Positions 16,830 to 24,356 of a DNA stretch of 64,000 bases are shown piece after piece. This DNA comes from Halobacterium zhouii (GTDB taxonomy: Archaea; Halobacteriota; Halobacteria; Halobacteriales; Halobacteriaceae), in the NCBI RefSeq assembly GCF_021249405.1, contig NZ_CP089593.1:2170001-2234000 (forward strand), in the 5' to 3' direction. The stretch's first letter is position 1, and each line of letters begins with the position of its first letter. Under the pieces are notes generated by a model, which saw nothing but the letters and a program-made list of their open reading frames with translations, had not been told where the DNA came from and made no database searches. Made by a program: the position numbers and the translations under genes.

Positions 16830-16899
16830 CCGTCCGACCGCCCGCTGTGCCGCCGCCGTACTGTGGCGCGCGTCGACACTGACGGACTGTGTACACGGA

Positions 16900-17304
16900 C
16901 TACCGCACCGCCGCCCGCACCGTCGTCTCCGCGCGCTCGTAGCGCCCGTCCTCGGTCACGCGGAACGCGTCGACCCGAACCACGAGACGGCCGGCGTCGA
17001 CGGTTGCACGGAGCACCACCCCGCGACTCGTCACCACCACGTACGGCGGCGCGGCCACCGGCGAGGCCGCCAACTCCGCGCCCGCCGCGTCCACCGCGCC
17101 TGCAAGCACGTCGGGTAGTCGGTCGAGAACACCCGCCTCGTCGAGGCAGCCCTCCAGCGGCGTCGCTATCGCCCCGGCGTCCTCGACGCTGTCGGCGCCC
17201 CACGACGCCGCGACCGCGTCCGCGCACGAATCCAAACGCGTGACGACGCCGGTGTGCTCCTCGCGGACGAACTCACGAGCGGCGACCAGGTCCAGGGAAC
17301 TCAC
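16900..17304 (-). CDS. Haloarchaeal protein of unknown function
   Basis: A 134-residue protein with an acidic helical N-terminus (SLDLVAAREFVREEHTGVV) and a beta-rich C-terminus (PPYVVVTSRGVVLRATVDAG, LVVRVDAFRVTED). It contains no recognised motif. GTG at 17304 is taken as the start, because the in-frame extension farther upstream overlaps the tRNA-Gly gene. The function is unknown. Confidence 0.62.
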   Translation of the reverse strand: MSSLDLVAAREFVREEHTGVVTRLDSCADAVAASWGADSVEDAGAIATPLEGCLDEAGVLDRLPDVLAGAVDAAGAELAASPVAAPPYVVVTSRGVVLRATVDAGRLVVRVDAFRVTEDGRYERAETTVRAAVR

Positions 17305-17377
17305 TGTCGGGAGGTGCGTGACGACGACGAAAAGCGTTCTGAACGCGGCAGGCAGACGAACGAAATGAGACCGGGAG

Positions 17378-17434
17378 ATGCGCTGGCCGGGACTCACGTG
17401 AGTGTAGCGAACGTGAGGTCGGCCAGCGCACGAG
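17378..17434. repeat. Hairpin built from the 3' end of tRNA-Gly
   Basis: TGCGCTGGCC at the left end and GGCCAGCGCA at the right end pair over 10 bp; inside, CTCACGT/ACGTGAG forms a second stem. The left arm with the next bases (TGCGCTGGCCGGGA) is an exact copy of the tRNA-Gly 3' acceptor/T-stem sequence, which lies 83 bases away. It sits just 3' of the tRNA gene in the tRNA's own orientation. Confidence 0.65.
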
Positions 17435-17461
17435 CTGTCGAACGGAGTGAGACTGCGAAAT

Positions 17462-17531
17462 GCGCTGGCCGGGAATTGAACCCGGGCTATGAGCTTGGGA
17501 AGCTCATGTCCTACCACTAGACCACCAGCGC
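17462..17531 (-). tRNA. tRNA-Gly (anticodon CCC)
   Basis: A 70-base cloverleaf read on the minus strand: acceptor GCGCTGG/CCAGCGC, D arm GTCTAGTGGTAGGAC, anticodon arm TGAGC-TTCCCAA-GCTCA with anticodon CCC, T arm CCGGG-TTCAATT-CCCGG. All stems pair fully. No intron is seen and the CCA end is not encoded. Both its 5' end and its 3' end are partly copied in the flanks. Confidence 0.93.
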
Positions 17532-17644
17532 GCATCGCTTCGCTCGCGCGCTGAGGCTCGCAAACCCGTTGGGTTTGTTCACCACCAGCGCTCGCCACAC
17601 TTGCGCTGTGCATCGGCGAACGTAGTTCGCCTCACCACCAGCGC
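17532..17644 (-). repeat. Two extra copies of the tRNA-Gly 5' end with hairpins between
   Basis: The tRNA's first 11 bases, GCGCTGGTGGT, occur again upstream at 17581-17591 and 17634-17644 in the same orientation. Each copy is followed by a small palindrome: GGCGAAC-TAC-GTTCGCC and CAAACCC-AAC-GGGTTTG. They lie where the tRNA precursor leader would be. The remaining sequence to 17740 shows no gene. Confidence 0.65.
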
Positions 17645-17744
17645 GGGCGCAGAGGTGCTTCGTCTGCGATTTATCCGGGGCGACACTTGAACGTAGCGCT
17701 TCCCCGAACTGAACGCTCGTCCACGAATCCGGGGGGAGCGCGTG

Positions 17745-17752
17745 GCTTTTAG
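17745..17752 (+). promoter_or_regulatory. TATA-like box of nadE
   Basis: GCTTTTAG centred about 27 bases before the ATG at 17776, consistent with a leaderless transcript. Confidence 0.5.
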
Positions 17753-17775
17753 TCGCGCCCGGGCGAACGTCCGGC

Positions 17776-18582
17776 ATGACCGGCCCCGACACCGTCGAGC
17801 CACTCGACCTTCGGTTCTCCGAGGACGAACTCGCCGAGCGCCGCGACCGCATCCAGACGTTCCTCCGTGACACCGTCGAGAGCGCGGGCGCGGAGCGCTG
17901 CGTGCTCGGCCTCTCCGGCGGCATCGACTCCACGACCGTCGCACACCTCGCAGTCGACGAACTCGGGGCTGACGCGCTCCACGGCCTCGTGATGCCGGGG
18001 TCGGCGTCCAGGGGCGAGAACATGAGCGACGCCGAGCGCGTCGCCGAGGACCTCGGCATCGAGTACGACGTCGTCGAAATCGACCCGTTCGTCGACCTGC
18101 TCACCGAGGCGTACCCGGCCGCCGAAGGCGACCGACTCGCCGTCGGGAACGCGAGAGCGCGCACCCGCGCGGTGCTGAACTACCTCGTGGCGAACCACGA
18201 GGACGGTCTCGTGCTCGGCACCGGCAACCGCACGGAGGCGCTCGCCGGCTACTTCACGAAGTACGGCGACCAGGCCGTCGACTGCAACCCCATCGGGAAC
18301 CTCTACAAGATGCAGGTCCGACAGCTCGCCCGCGACCTCGGCGTCCCCGAGGACCTCGTGGCGAAGACGCCGACTGCGGGCCTCTGGCAGGGCCAGACCG
18401 ACGAGGACGAGATGGGCGTCGGCTACGACACCATCGACGCGGTGCTCGCCATCCACGTCGACGGCGGCGTTCCCGCGGCCGCGACCGCCACACACCTCGG
18501 CGTCGAGGAATCCGTCGTGCAGCGGGTTCGGGAGCTCTACGAGCGCAGCGAGCACAAGCGCGCGATGCCGCCAGCGCCCTGA
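17776..18582 (+). CDS. nadE: NAD+ synthase
   Basis: Last step of NAD synthesis: amidation of nicotinic acid adenine dinucleotide with ammonia and ATP. The 268-residue protein has the PP-loop SGGIDST at residues 47-53, MPGSASRGENMSDAERVA, the NAD-site region GTGNRTEALAGYFTKYGD and KTPTAGLWQGQTDEDEMG. There is no glutaminase domain, so it is the ammonia-dependent short form. It is a single gene with its own promoter. Confidence 0.94.
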   Translation: MTGPDTVEPLDLRFSEDELAERRDRIQTFLRDTVESAGAERCVLGLSGGIDSTTVAHLAVDELGADALHGLVMPGSASRGENMSDAERVAEDLGIEYDVVEIDPFVDLLTEAYPAAEGDRLAVGNARARTRAVLNYLVANHEDGLVLGTGNRTEALAGYFTKYGDQAVDCNPIGNLYKMQVRQLARDLGVPEDLVAKTPTAGLWQGQTDEDEMGVGYDTIDAVLAIHVDGGVPAAATATHLGVEESVVQRVRELYERSEHKRAMPPAP

Positions 18583-18622
18583 GCGGTCGAATTTACGGAA
18601 TACACCCGGACTGTCTAGCTGA

Positions 18623-19339
18623 CTAGAACGGGTCGTTCGAGAGCAGTCTGCCGAACGCCTCGGCCTCCGCGCGGTCGGACGCCTCGCGGTCCGCCTGCTC
18701 GCTGCCCTTCACGCCGGAGTCGTCGCCCCCCGCGAGCAACTGCTTCAGTTCGTGGAGCGCCGCCGCGTCGTTGCCAGCAACCTCGTCTGCGACCTCGCGG
18801 GGAGCGGGGACGACGCGGGACACGAGCCCCATCCCGCGGGCGGCCTCGGCGTCGACCGTCCGCCCGGACAGCGAGAGGTCTGCAGCGTGCGTGTCACCGA
18901 CCGCCCGGGATAGCCGACGCGTCCCGCCCCACGCGCCGAACAACCCGAGCGCCACGCCCGTCTCCGCGAACGTCGCATCCGGCGTGCACGCCCGGAGGTC
19001 GCAGGCCAGCGCGAGTTCCACCCCGCCACCGCGGGCCGCGCCGTCGACGCCCGCAACCACGACGCTGTCCGCGTCCTCGATGGCGTTCATCGTCCGCTGG
19101 CCGCGTCGCGCGAACGCCGCCGCCGTCTCGCTGTCGCCGCCAGCGAGACCGCGAACCGCGTCGAGGTCCGCGCCGGCGCAAAACGCGTCGCCAACGCCGT
19201 GCACGTACACGACCGGCTGGTCGGCGTCTGTAACCGCGTCCCGGAGGTCGTCGAGTCCCGCCGGCGTGAGCGCGTTCCGGCGCTCCGGGCGGTCGAGCGC
19301 GATTACGCGGACGTCGTTCTCGTCCTCGATTCGGAGCAT
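18623..19339 (-). CDS. Enoyl-CoA hydratase/isomerase family protein
   Basis: A crotonase-fold enzyme of 238 residues acting on acyl-CoA thioesters. The oxyanion-hole segments are visible: GDAFCAGADLDAV and GVDGAARGGGVELALACDLR, then FAETGVALGLFGAWGG. Of the two usual catalytic glutamates, one is seen in GGGVELA and the other may be FAETGVALG. The C-terminal 40 residues are charged and probably mobile. The exact reaction cannot be told. The gene is divergent from the next one by 59 bases. Confidence 0.85.
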   Translation of the reverse strand: MLRIEDENDVRVIALDRPERRNALTPAGLDDLRDAVTDADQPVVYVHGVGDAFCAGADLDAVRGLAGGDSETAAAFARRGQRTMNAIEDADSVVVAGVDGAARGGGVELALACDLRACTPDATFAETGVALGLFGAWGGTRRLSRAVGDTHAADLSLSGRTVDAEAARGMGLVSRVVPAPREVADEVAGNDAAALHELKQLLAGGDDSGVKGSEQADREASDRAEAEAFGRLLSNDPF

Positions 19340-19398
19340 ACCGGAGTGTGCTCGCGGTTTCCAAAGGTCTTTGCCGTTCCCGCCGAAACCTCCGCTCG

Positions 19399-20052
19399 AT
19401 GGAGGAGGCCGAGCAGGCGCGGACCGCCGCCCGGGACGCCGTCGGCGACATCGAACCCGACGGACTCCGGGCAGTCATCGACGACCACGTCGCGTCGTCC
19501 TCGATGCTCCCGGGGGCACTCGTGATTCTCACCGCCCGCGTCGCCGCCAATAGCGCCACCTCGAGAGCCGTCTCCGAGCGCGCCGCCGGCGTCCAGTTGA
19601 TCTACGAGGGACTACGCGTCACGCGGGGCCTCGTCGAGGACGAGCCGTGGGCGGACACCGACGCCGCTGACCCCGACGACGACCTCGACGTGCTCGCCGC
19701 GGACGTACTCGTCGCCCGGGGCTTCCGCACGCTCGCGCGCACGGAGGCCGCCAGCCAGGCGGTCCAGACCGTTCGCGAATTCGGGCGCGAGCAGACCGCC
19801 GATCCGGCTGACGTCAGCGGCCTCGAGTCGAACGTCTTCGAACTCGCCGCCATCGCCGGCAGCACCGCCGACGGTGGGGAGACGCCGACCGCGCTCCGGC
19901 AGTACGTCGTCGGCCTCGTTGCCGCGAGCGACGCGCCGCCGCTCCCGGACGCCAGCGAGGGGCTCCCTCGGGACGCGGAGGACGTGCTCTCCCGCGTCGC
20001 CGGCCCCACGGCCGACGACCCCGTCAGTCCGACGTCAGTCGGCGACTACTGA
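19399..20052 (+). CDS. Haloarchaeal protein of unknown function (DUF7114-like)
   Basis: A 217-residue all-helical acidic protein. Segments such as GALVILTARVAANSATSRAV and GVQLIYEGLRVTRGLVEDEPW give it the look of a degenerate polyprenyl-synthase-like helical bundle, but the DDxxD metal motifs are replaced (a DPDDDLD stretch is present in a loop). From memory it belongs to the haloarchaeal DUF7114 group. No function is claimed. The start is set at MEEAEQARTA. Confidence 0.65.
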   Translation: MEEAEQARTAARDAVGDIEPDGLRAVIDDHVASSSMLPGALVILTARVAANSATSRAVSERAAGVQLIYEGLRVTRGLVEDEPWADTDAADPDDDLDVLAADVLVARGFRTLARTEAASQAVQTVREFGREQTADPADVSGLESNVFELAAIAGSTADGGETPTALRQYVVGLVAASDAPPLPDASEGLPRDAEDVLSRVAGPTADDPVSPTSVGDY

Positions 20053-20117
20053 CGCGGAACGAACACCCACGACAGTCGTTTTCGATACTCACTCCGGCGA
20101 GTGTCGACTCCCAACCG

Positions 20118-21260
20118 TCAGCCCAGCAGCCGGATGCACAGCGACGTCATCCAGTCGTGCTCGCCGGTGAGACGTGCGGTAGCGCCGGGGTCGTCGGCCA
20201 CCGCGCCGAGCGGGCAGACGAGCCGATAGATGGGGTCGACGAACCGTGAAATCGGGAAGGTGTCGGCGCGCTCGAAGCCGTGCGCGGCGAACACCGAGGG
20301 CGGAATCGTCCCGCCCGCCGCGCAGAGGTGGTCGATCCACGAGTAGTCGGCCGTGATCCGCGAGAGCAACGCGGAGAAGGCGTCGGCCGACTCGGAACCA
20401 CCATCGAGCGGAAGCACCTCGACGAGGTTAGCGGTCGACGGTGTGCCAGGGTCGTGGTCGGTGCTGACCACGACCGCGGCCACCGGCTTCGCGTCGCGCT
20501 CCGCGACGTAGGTCACGAACTCCCGTCCGGGTTCCGCGAAACGCCAGCCGTAGAACGTGGCGCCGCGCTCCACGTGCGCCGTCGCGGGCTGTGTCGCCTC
20601 GTACAGTTCCGAGAGCAGGTTGACGGGAACCGCCTCGTGGCGGGTGACGGTGACGGTCGAATCGCCGGCGGCGAAGCGGTCCCGGAGGCGGTTCCGCATC
20701 CGGTAGGCAGGGGTCGCCGCTGTCGCGCCGACCCGGACCGGAAGCGACTGGTCTGTCCCGACGAACGCCTCGATATCGTTGATTCGCTCGTACTTCACGA
20801 ACTCGCCGAGACCGTGGTCGGTCCAGCGTTCGGTGTCCATCTTCAGAACGCCCCGGCGCGCCGCCTCCGTGGCGTACGTGATCGTCGCCGCGGCGTCGTC
20901 CCAGCAGGTGGTCTTCAGCCAGCGGGAGAGGTCGGCCATCAGGCCGTTGCGGCGGTGGTCGGGGTGGACGACCAGGTCGACGAGTTGGTGAACGGTGGCC
21001 GTTCGGTCGCCCAGTCGCAGCGGGAGCGGGACGTACGGGCGGACGGCGGCGATCTCCCCGTCGCGTTCGGCGACCACGACGGGGACGTCGTCGGCGTACG
21101 GGTTCTGTTCGTACTTCCACGCGAACCACGAGTCCGAACAGTCGCTGAACGCCAACCGGTAGAGGTCGAGGAACGCCGCCCGGTCCCGGTTCTCGTACCA
21201 CCGAATCCGGTACGCTCCCGTTTCCGTCCCCCTCGACTGTATCGCCTTCTGCGCCGCCAT
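20118..21260 (-). CDS. GNAT family N-acetyltransferase (two-domain)
   Basis: A 380-residue protein. The N-terminal GNAT domain holds AAVRPYVPLPLRLGD and the acetyl-CoA signature DLVVHPDHRRNGLMADLS (about residues 95-115). A second part (about 200-380) looks like another GNAT-like half, with REFVTYVAERDAKPVAAVVV. Such double forms are typical of haloarchaeal acetyltransferases of unknown substrate. A GTG seven codons upstream is possible; ATG at 21260 is chosen because a TATA-like box lies 24-30 bases before it. Confidence 0.8.
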   Translation of the reverse strand: MAAQKAIQSRGTETGAYRIRWYENRDRAAFLDLYRLAFSDCSDSWFAWKYEQNPYADDVPVVVAERDGEIAAVRPYVPLPLRLGDRTATVHQLVDLVVHPDHRRNGLMADLSRWLKTTCWDDAAATITYATEAARRGVLKMDTERWTDHGLGEFVKYERINDIEAFVGTDQSLPVRVGATAATPAYRMRNRLRDRFAAGDSTVTVTRHEAVPVNLLSELYEATQPATAHVERGATFYGWRFAEPGREFVTYVAERDAKPVAAVVVSTDHDPGTPSTANLVEVLPLDGGSESADAFSALLSRITADYSWIDHLCAAGGTIPPSVFAAHGFERADTFPISRFVDPIYRLVCPLGAVADDPGATARLTGEHDWMTSLCIRLLG

Positions 21261-21283
21261 ACCTTCGACTGCGCCCGACACCG

Positions 21284-21290
21284 GGTTAAG
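21284..21290 (-). promoter_or_regulatory. TATA-like box of the acetyltransferase gene
   Basis: CTTAACC on the minus strand, centred 27 bases before the ATG at 21260. Confidence 0.4.
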
Positions 21291-21436
21291 AATGAACGGC
21301 CTACGGGCAGTAGATACCTGCTACACGGTTCTGGATACCTTGTGGGAAGGTCCGCGTCTTCATCCGGCAGGCATCGTCGGCCGGGCCACCGAATCGAAAC
21401 GAATAAAGACGAACCCCCGCCTTGCTATGAATGCGT

Positions 21437-21508
21437 GCCTGGGTAGCTTAGCGGTAAAGCGCGTCCTTGGTAAGGACGAGACCCCGGATTCAAATTCCGG
21501 CCTAGGCT
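21437..21508 (+). tRNA. tRNA-Thr (anticodon GGT)
   Basis: A 72-base cloverleaf: acceptor GCCTGGG/CCTAGGC with one G-T pair and discriminator T, D arm GCTTAGCGGTAAAGC, anticodon arm CGTCC-TTGGTAA-GGACG with anticodon GGT, T arm CCGGA-TTCAAAT-TCCGG. No intron is present and CCA is not encoded. Its last 25 bases are repeated exactly 159 bases downstream. Confidence 0.93.
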
Positions 21509-21760
21509 CTTTCTCGAACGGCATCGAACGCGGAGTTTCATCTCCGCGTTCCCGAGTGAAAGAACCGCCGACCGAGATTTGAATCCCTGCGAGTCGCAGT
21601 CCGCACAGGCGAACGCAGTGAGCCGAGCAGAACCGTCCCGCTCCGGATTCAAATTCCGGCCTAGGCTTTTTCCGAGTGGCCATCTGCGGAGCGACAGCAA
21701 TGTCGAACGCAGAGGTCCGCCTCTATGCTGCTCGCTCGCGAACGAAAGTACGGAAAGGGA
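21509..21760 (+). repeat. tRNA-Thr 3'-end duplication and palindromic spacer
   Basis: Bases 21643-21667 are an exact 25-base copy of 21484-21508, the T arm and 3' acceptor strand of tRNA-Thr. Between them lie the palindrome AACGCGGAG/CTCCGCGTT (about 21528-21553) and, in inverse orientation, another T-arm-like piece (AGGGATTCAAATCTCGG on the minus strand, about 21572-21588). No integrase or other ORF is present. Bases 21668-21946 hold hairpin-rich sequence without a gene. Confidence 0.65.
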
Positions 21761-21946
21761 GTGGGGAGTGCAGAACGCGCGGCGGGAGTGGGGAGGAGTA
21801 CACTCCGCGCGTCCAGTCGGCAGAACTCGCGGTTCGACCATAAAGATTTGTCAGACAGAGCGCCGACGCAGTCCGCCAGCCCGGTTCACGTTGGACAGTT
21901 ACCACGTAGCGGAAGACACAAACCACGAGAATGTACAGTACTGTCC

Positions 21947-22714
21947 ATGAGACGTCGCACATTTCTCGGAACAGCGGGCATCGCCGGACTCGGCGCGCTC
22001 GCCGGATGTTCGACCGCTGCCGGCAGCGTCGCGCCGCCGAGCATCCCCGAACAGGCGCTGTCGGACGGTGGCTGGAAGCAGACCGACCGCACGGAGCAGA
22101 CGGTGTTCGAGAAGTCCTACGGCCCGATGACGGTCACCGGGAAGTCGACGACGCTCACGTACACGGACGCGGAACTCGCGAAGTCCGTCGAGGAGAAGAC
22201 CCTCGGCCGCATCCAGGGCGACCTCGCCATCTTCGCGGCGTCCCACATCAACTTCTCGCCGGACCTCAACAACCTCCCGGCGGCCATCGGCCGCAAGGAA
22301 GTTCTCAATCGGACGGAAACGGCAGCGCGCGACCAGTTCGAGGCGCGGATGCGAGACGCCGGCCTGGTCGAGGTCACGAAGACGGGCGAGCAGGACTTCG
22401 AGACGGACTCCGGCGCGACAGCGAGTCTCACCACGTACGAGTCGTCGTTCCCCGTCGAGGAGATGACCTACGACGCTGGCGGGAAGACGCTCACACTCGA
22501 CGTCGACGCCATCTCGGTCGCGGGCGACCTCGCGGTGTGGAACGAGGGCGATTACGTCGTCGTCGCGGGCGGCGCGTACCCCGCGGAGAACGTCGCGAAG
22601 ACGACGACGAAGCAGCTTTCGGAAGCCATCTCGGTGACGGTGAACATCGACCTCGGGCTGACGCCCGAGGCGTACCGCGAGGAGGTTCGGGGCCTCGTCG
22701 CCACAACAGAGTAG
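21947..22714 (+). CDS. Tat-exported lipoprotein (DUF6517-like)
   Basis: A 255-residue surface lipoprotein. The signal MRRRTFLGTAGIAGLGALAGC combines twin arginines, a hydrophobic stretch and a lipobox (LAGC). The mature domain contains SYGPMTVTGKSTTLTYTDAE, ASHINFSPDLNNLP and YVVVAGGAYPAENV; from memory this matches the haloarchaeal family DUF6517, whose role is unknown. The ATG at 21947 is fixed by the signal peptide. Confidence 0.75.
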   Translation: MRRRTFLGTAGIAGLGALAGCSTAAGSVAPPSIPEQALSDGGWKQTDRTEQTVFEKSYGPMTVTGKSTTLTYTDAELAKSVEEKTLGRIQGDLAIFAASHINFSPDLNNLPAAIGRKEVLNRTETAARDQFEARMRDAGLVEVTKTGEQDFETDSGATASLTTYESSFPVEEMTYDAGGKTLTLDVDAISVAGDLAVWNEGDYVVVAGGAYPAENVAKTTTKQLSEAISVTVNIDLGLTPEAYREEVRGLVATTE

Positions 22715-22739
22715 GCGCGCGAACCCGAACGTGTCCCCG

Positions 22740-22916
22740 ATGACGACCTGGAGAAACCTATTCGAGCGCGCGAGCGAGTGCGGCGCGAGCGTCGAGGACG
22801 TCCGCGCCGCGCTCGACGACCGGCGCGAAGACCCCGAAAACGGCGGGACCAGAAGCAGCAGGACAGGAAGCGACGGGACCGGAAGCGATGAAACCGGAGG
22901 CGAGAGCGATGGGTGA
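22740..22916 (+). CDS. Small acidic protein, unknown function
   Basis: A 58-residue product starting MTTWRNLFERASECGASVED; the N-terminal 30 residues form an amphipathic helical unit with VRAALDDRRED, and the tail is a disordered Gly/Ser/Asp repeat (SDGTGSDETGGESDG). An ATG three codons upstream is possible. Its stop overlaps the start of the next gene by 8 bases, suggesting one transcript and coupled translation. Confidence 0.55.
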   Translation: MTTWRNLFERASECGASVEDVRAALDDRREDPENGGTRSSRTGSDGTGSDETGGESDG

Positions 22917-23391
22917 CCGCGAGGCAGACGTGCATCCGGCGCGCGTCGCTGCCGACGCCGACGTGCTCGCCGCGGACGTCTTCGTGGACGGGGACGCGCG
23001 GCGCGCGCTCGACTGCGTGCGCTCGCACTCGTGGGTGGAGCTCGTTGTGAGCGAACCGCTGCTCGACGACGCCGAGTCGGTGGTCGAAGCACTCGGCGAC
23101 GCCGGCCTCGCCGCCGACTGGCGCGAGCGCGTCGAGTCGCTCGCGACGCTCGTCGAACACCCGGAGGGCGACCATCCGGCGCTCGCCGCGGCGTACCACG
23201 GCGACGCAGCGCACGTCCTCACGTACGACGAGGCGCTCGGCTCGGCCAGAACTGGGATGAAGCTGAAAGAGCGCGTCGACGTCAGCGTGAAACCACCTGA
23301 CGGGTTCGCGACGCTGTTCGATCCCGAACGGCTCTACCCCGAGGTGGTGGGCGGGGAGTACCCCGGCCCGGACCGCGACCCCCGCGAGTAG
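22909..23391 (+). CDS. PIN-like domain protein (DUF7384-like)
   Basis: A 160-residue protein with a PIN-nuclease-like layout: ADADVLAADVFVDGD near the N-terminus, LVVSEPLLDDAESVVEAL, then AYHGDAAHVLTYDEALGS with acidic residues at positions expected in PIN folds. Compared with active PIN nucleases the acidic set looks incomplete, so activity is uncertain. It overlaps the preceding small gene by 8 bases. ATG at 22909 is preferred; an in-frame ATG at 22888 would add seven residues. Confidence 0.65.
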   Translation: MGDREADVHPARVAADADVLAADVFVDGDARRALDCVRSHSWVELVVSEPLLDDAESVVEALGDAGLAADWRERVESLATLVEHPEGDHPALAAAYHGDAAHVLTYDEALGSARTGMKLKERVDVSVKPPDGFATLFDPERLYPEVVGGEYPGPDRDPRE

Positions 23392-23408
23392 CTGTTCTCG
23401 GTCGGCGT

Positions 23409-23957
23409 TCAGCGCTCGGCCAGCCAGTCAGCGAGTTTCGCGAGCGCCCGGCCGCGGTGGCTGAGCGCGTTCTTCGCTTCGGTGTTCATCTCCGCGAACG
23501 TCTCGCCGTCGTGCTCGAAGATGGGGTCGTAGCCGAACCCGCCGTCGCCCCGCGGCGCGACGATGCGGCCCTGGACCGCGCCGTCGAACGTCTCCGTTGT
23601 CTCGCCGTCGGTGAACGCGACCGTACAGCGGAACGCTGCGCGGCGGTTGTCGAGCGTCTCCGCGACCCGCCAGACGCGCTCGACGCCGAGCGTGTCCTCG
23701 ACGTACGAGGAGTACGGCCCGGGGAACCCGCCGACGGCGTTCACGAACAGACCGGCGTCGTCGACGATGACCGGGACGTCGTCGTCGCGGGCGTCGAAGG
23801 CCTCGCGCGCGCCGTGGGCCGCGATGTCCGCGAGGCTGTCGCTCTGTATCTCCGTGTAGTCGTAGTCGAGTTGCTCGACGTCGTAGCGGCCCTCGAGGTA
23901 CTCCTCTGCCTCCCGCACCTTCCCGGAGTTGGTGGTGACGAAGCGAAGCGGTTGCAC
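23409..23957 (-). CDS. rdgB: Non-canonical purine NTP pyrophosphatase (RdgB/HAM1)
   Basis: Removes ITP, dITP and XTP from the nucleotide pool. The 182-residue product carries the family motifs in order: RFVTTNSGKVREAEEYL, VIVDDAGLFVNAVGGFPGPYS, APRGDGGFGYDPIFE, FAEMNTEAKNALSHRGRAL. It starts with GTG at 23957. It is the last gene of the minus-strand block headed by the ribosomal protein genes, after a 81-base gap. Confidence 0.93.
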   Translation of the reverse strand: MQPLRFVTTNSGKVREAEEYLEGRYDVEQLDYDYTEIQSDSLADIAAHGAREAFDARDDDVPVIVDDAGLFVNAVGGFPGPYSSYVEDTLGVERVWRVAETLDNRRAAFRCTVAFTDGETTETFDGAVQGRIVAPRGDGGFGYDPIFEHDGETFAEMNTEAKNALSHRGRALAKLADWLAER

Positions 23958-24038
23958 GTCCAGATGCTCGCGCTCCCGCGAGTTGGGTGCGTCGATTGCG
24001 GCGCGGCCGAGAGCCGGCGGAACGGGTCGAGGCGTCGT

Positions 24039-24308
24039 TCAGTCGTCGACGACGACCTCGACGGACTCGTCGTCGTGTTGTTCGCGCGACTCGCTCTCAC
24101 TCTCCTGCCAGAGGAGCGCCGCGGCGACCGCGAGCACTATCCACGACCGCGCGTTCGCCAGGTTCAGCGTGTAACCGATGCCGAAGGGTTTCTCGACGAG
24201 CATCCCCTCGCCGGGCTGCCAGTACGAGGAGAGCACCCGGCTGAGTTTCGGGCGGTCGAAGTTGTACGGAATTCCGAACAGTTCGCCGCTGGTGGGTCTG
24301 TCAGGCAT
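24039..24308 (-). CDS. Small protein, DUF5808-like
   Basis: An 89-residue protein. GELFGIPYNFDRPKLSRVLS and KPFGIGYTLNLAN follow the DUF5808 pattern, with one hydrophobic helix (SWIVLAVAAALLW, about residues 54-66) and an acidic tail ending VEVVVDD. It is probably membrane-associated. Function unknown. Confidence 0.75.
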   Translation of the reverse strand: MPDRPTSGELFGIPYNFDRPKLSRVLSSYWQPGEGMLVEKPFGIGYTLNLANARSWIVLAVAAALLWQESESESREQHDDESVEVVVDD

Positions 24309-24356
24309 GTGGTAACCGTTCGTCGTAATGCGTCAAATCAGTTTGGGCGGGCACCG

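Noticed and set aside
17532..17660. Possible additional tRNA-Gly genes upstream
   Set aside because: Only the first 11 bases of the tRNA recur; the rest of each unit is palindrome without cloverleaf arms.
21437..21760. Possible second tRNA gene at the downstream copy of the tRNA-Thr 3' end
   Set aside because: Only the T arm and the 3' acceptor strand are present; there is no D arm, anticodon arm or 5' acceptor strand before it.
20118..24356. Integrated genetic element delimited by the tRNA genes
   Set aside because: The genes between and beside the tRNAs are chromosomal families with normal base composition; no integrase, replication or phage gene is seen, so only local scars are claimed.
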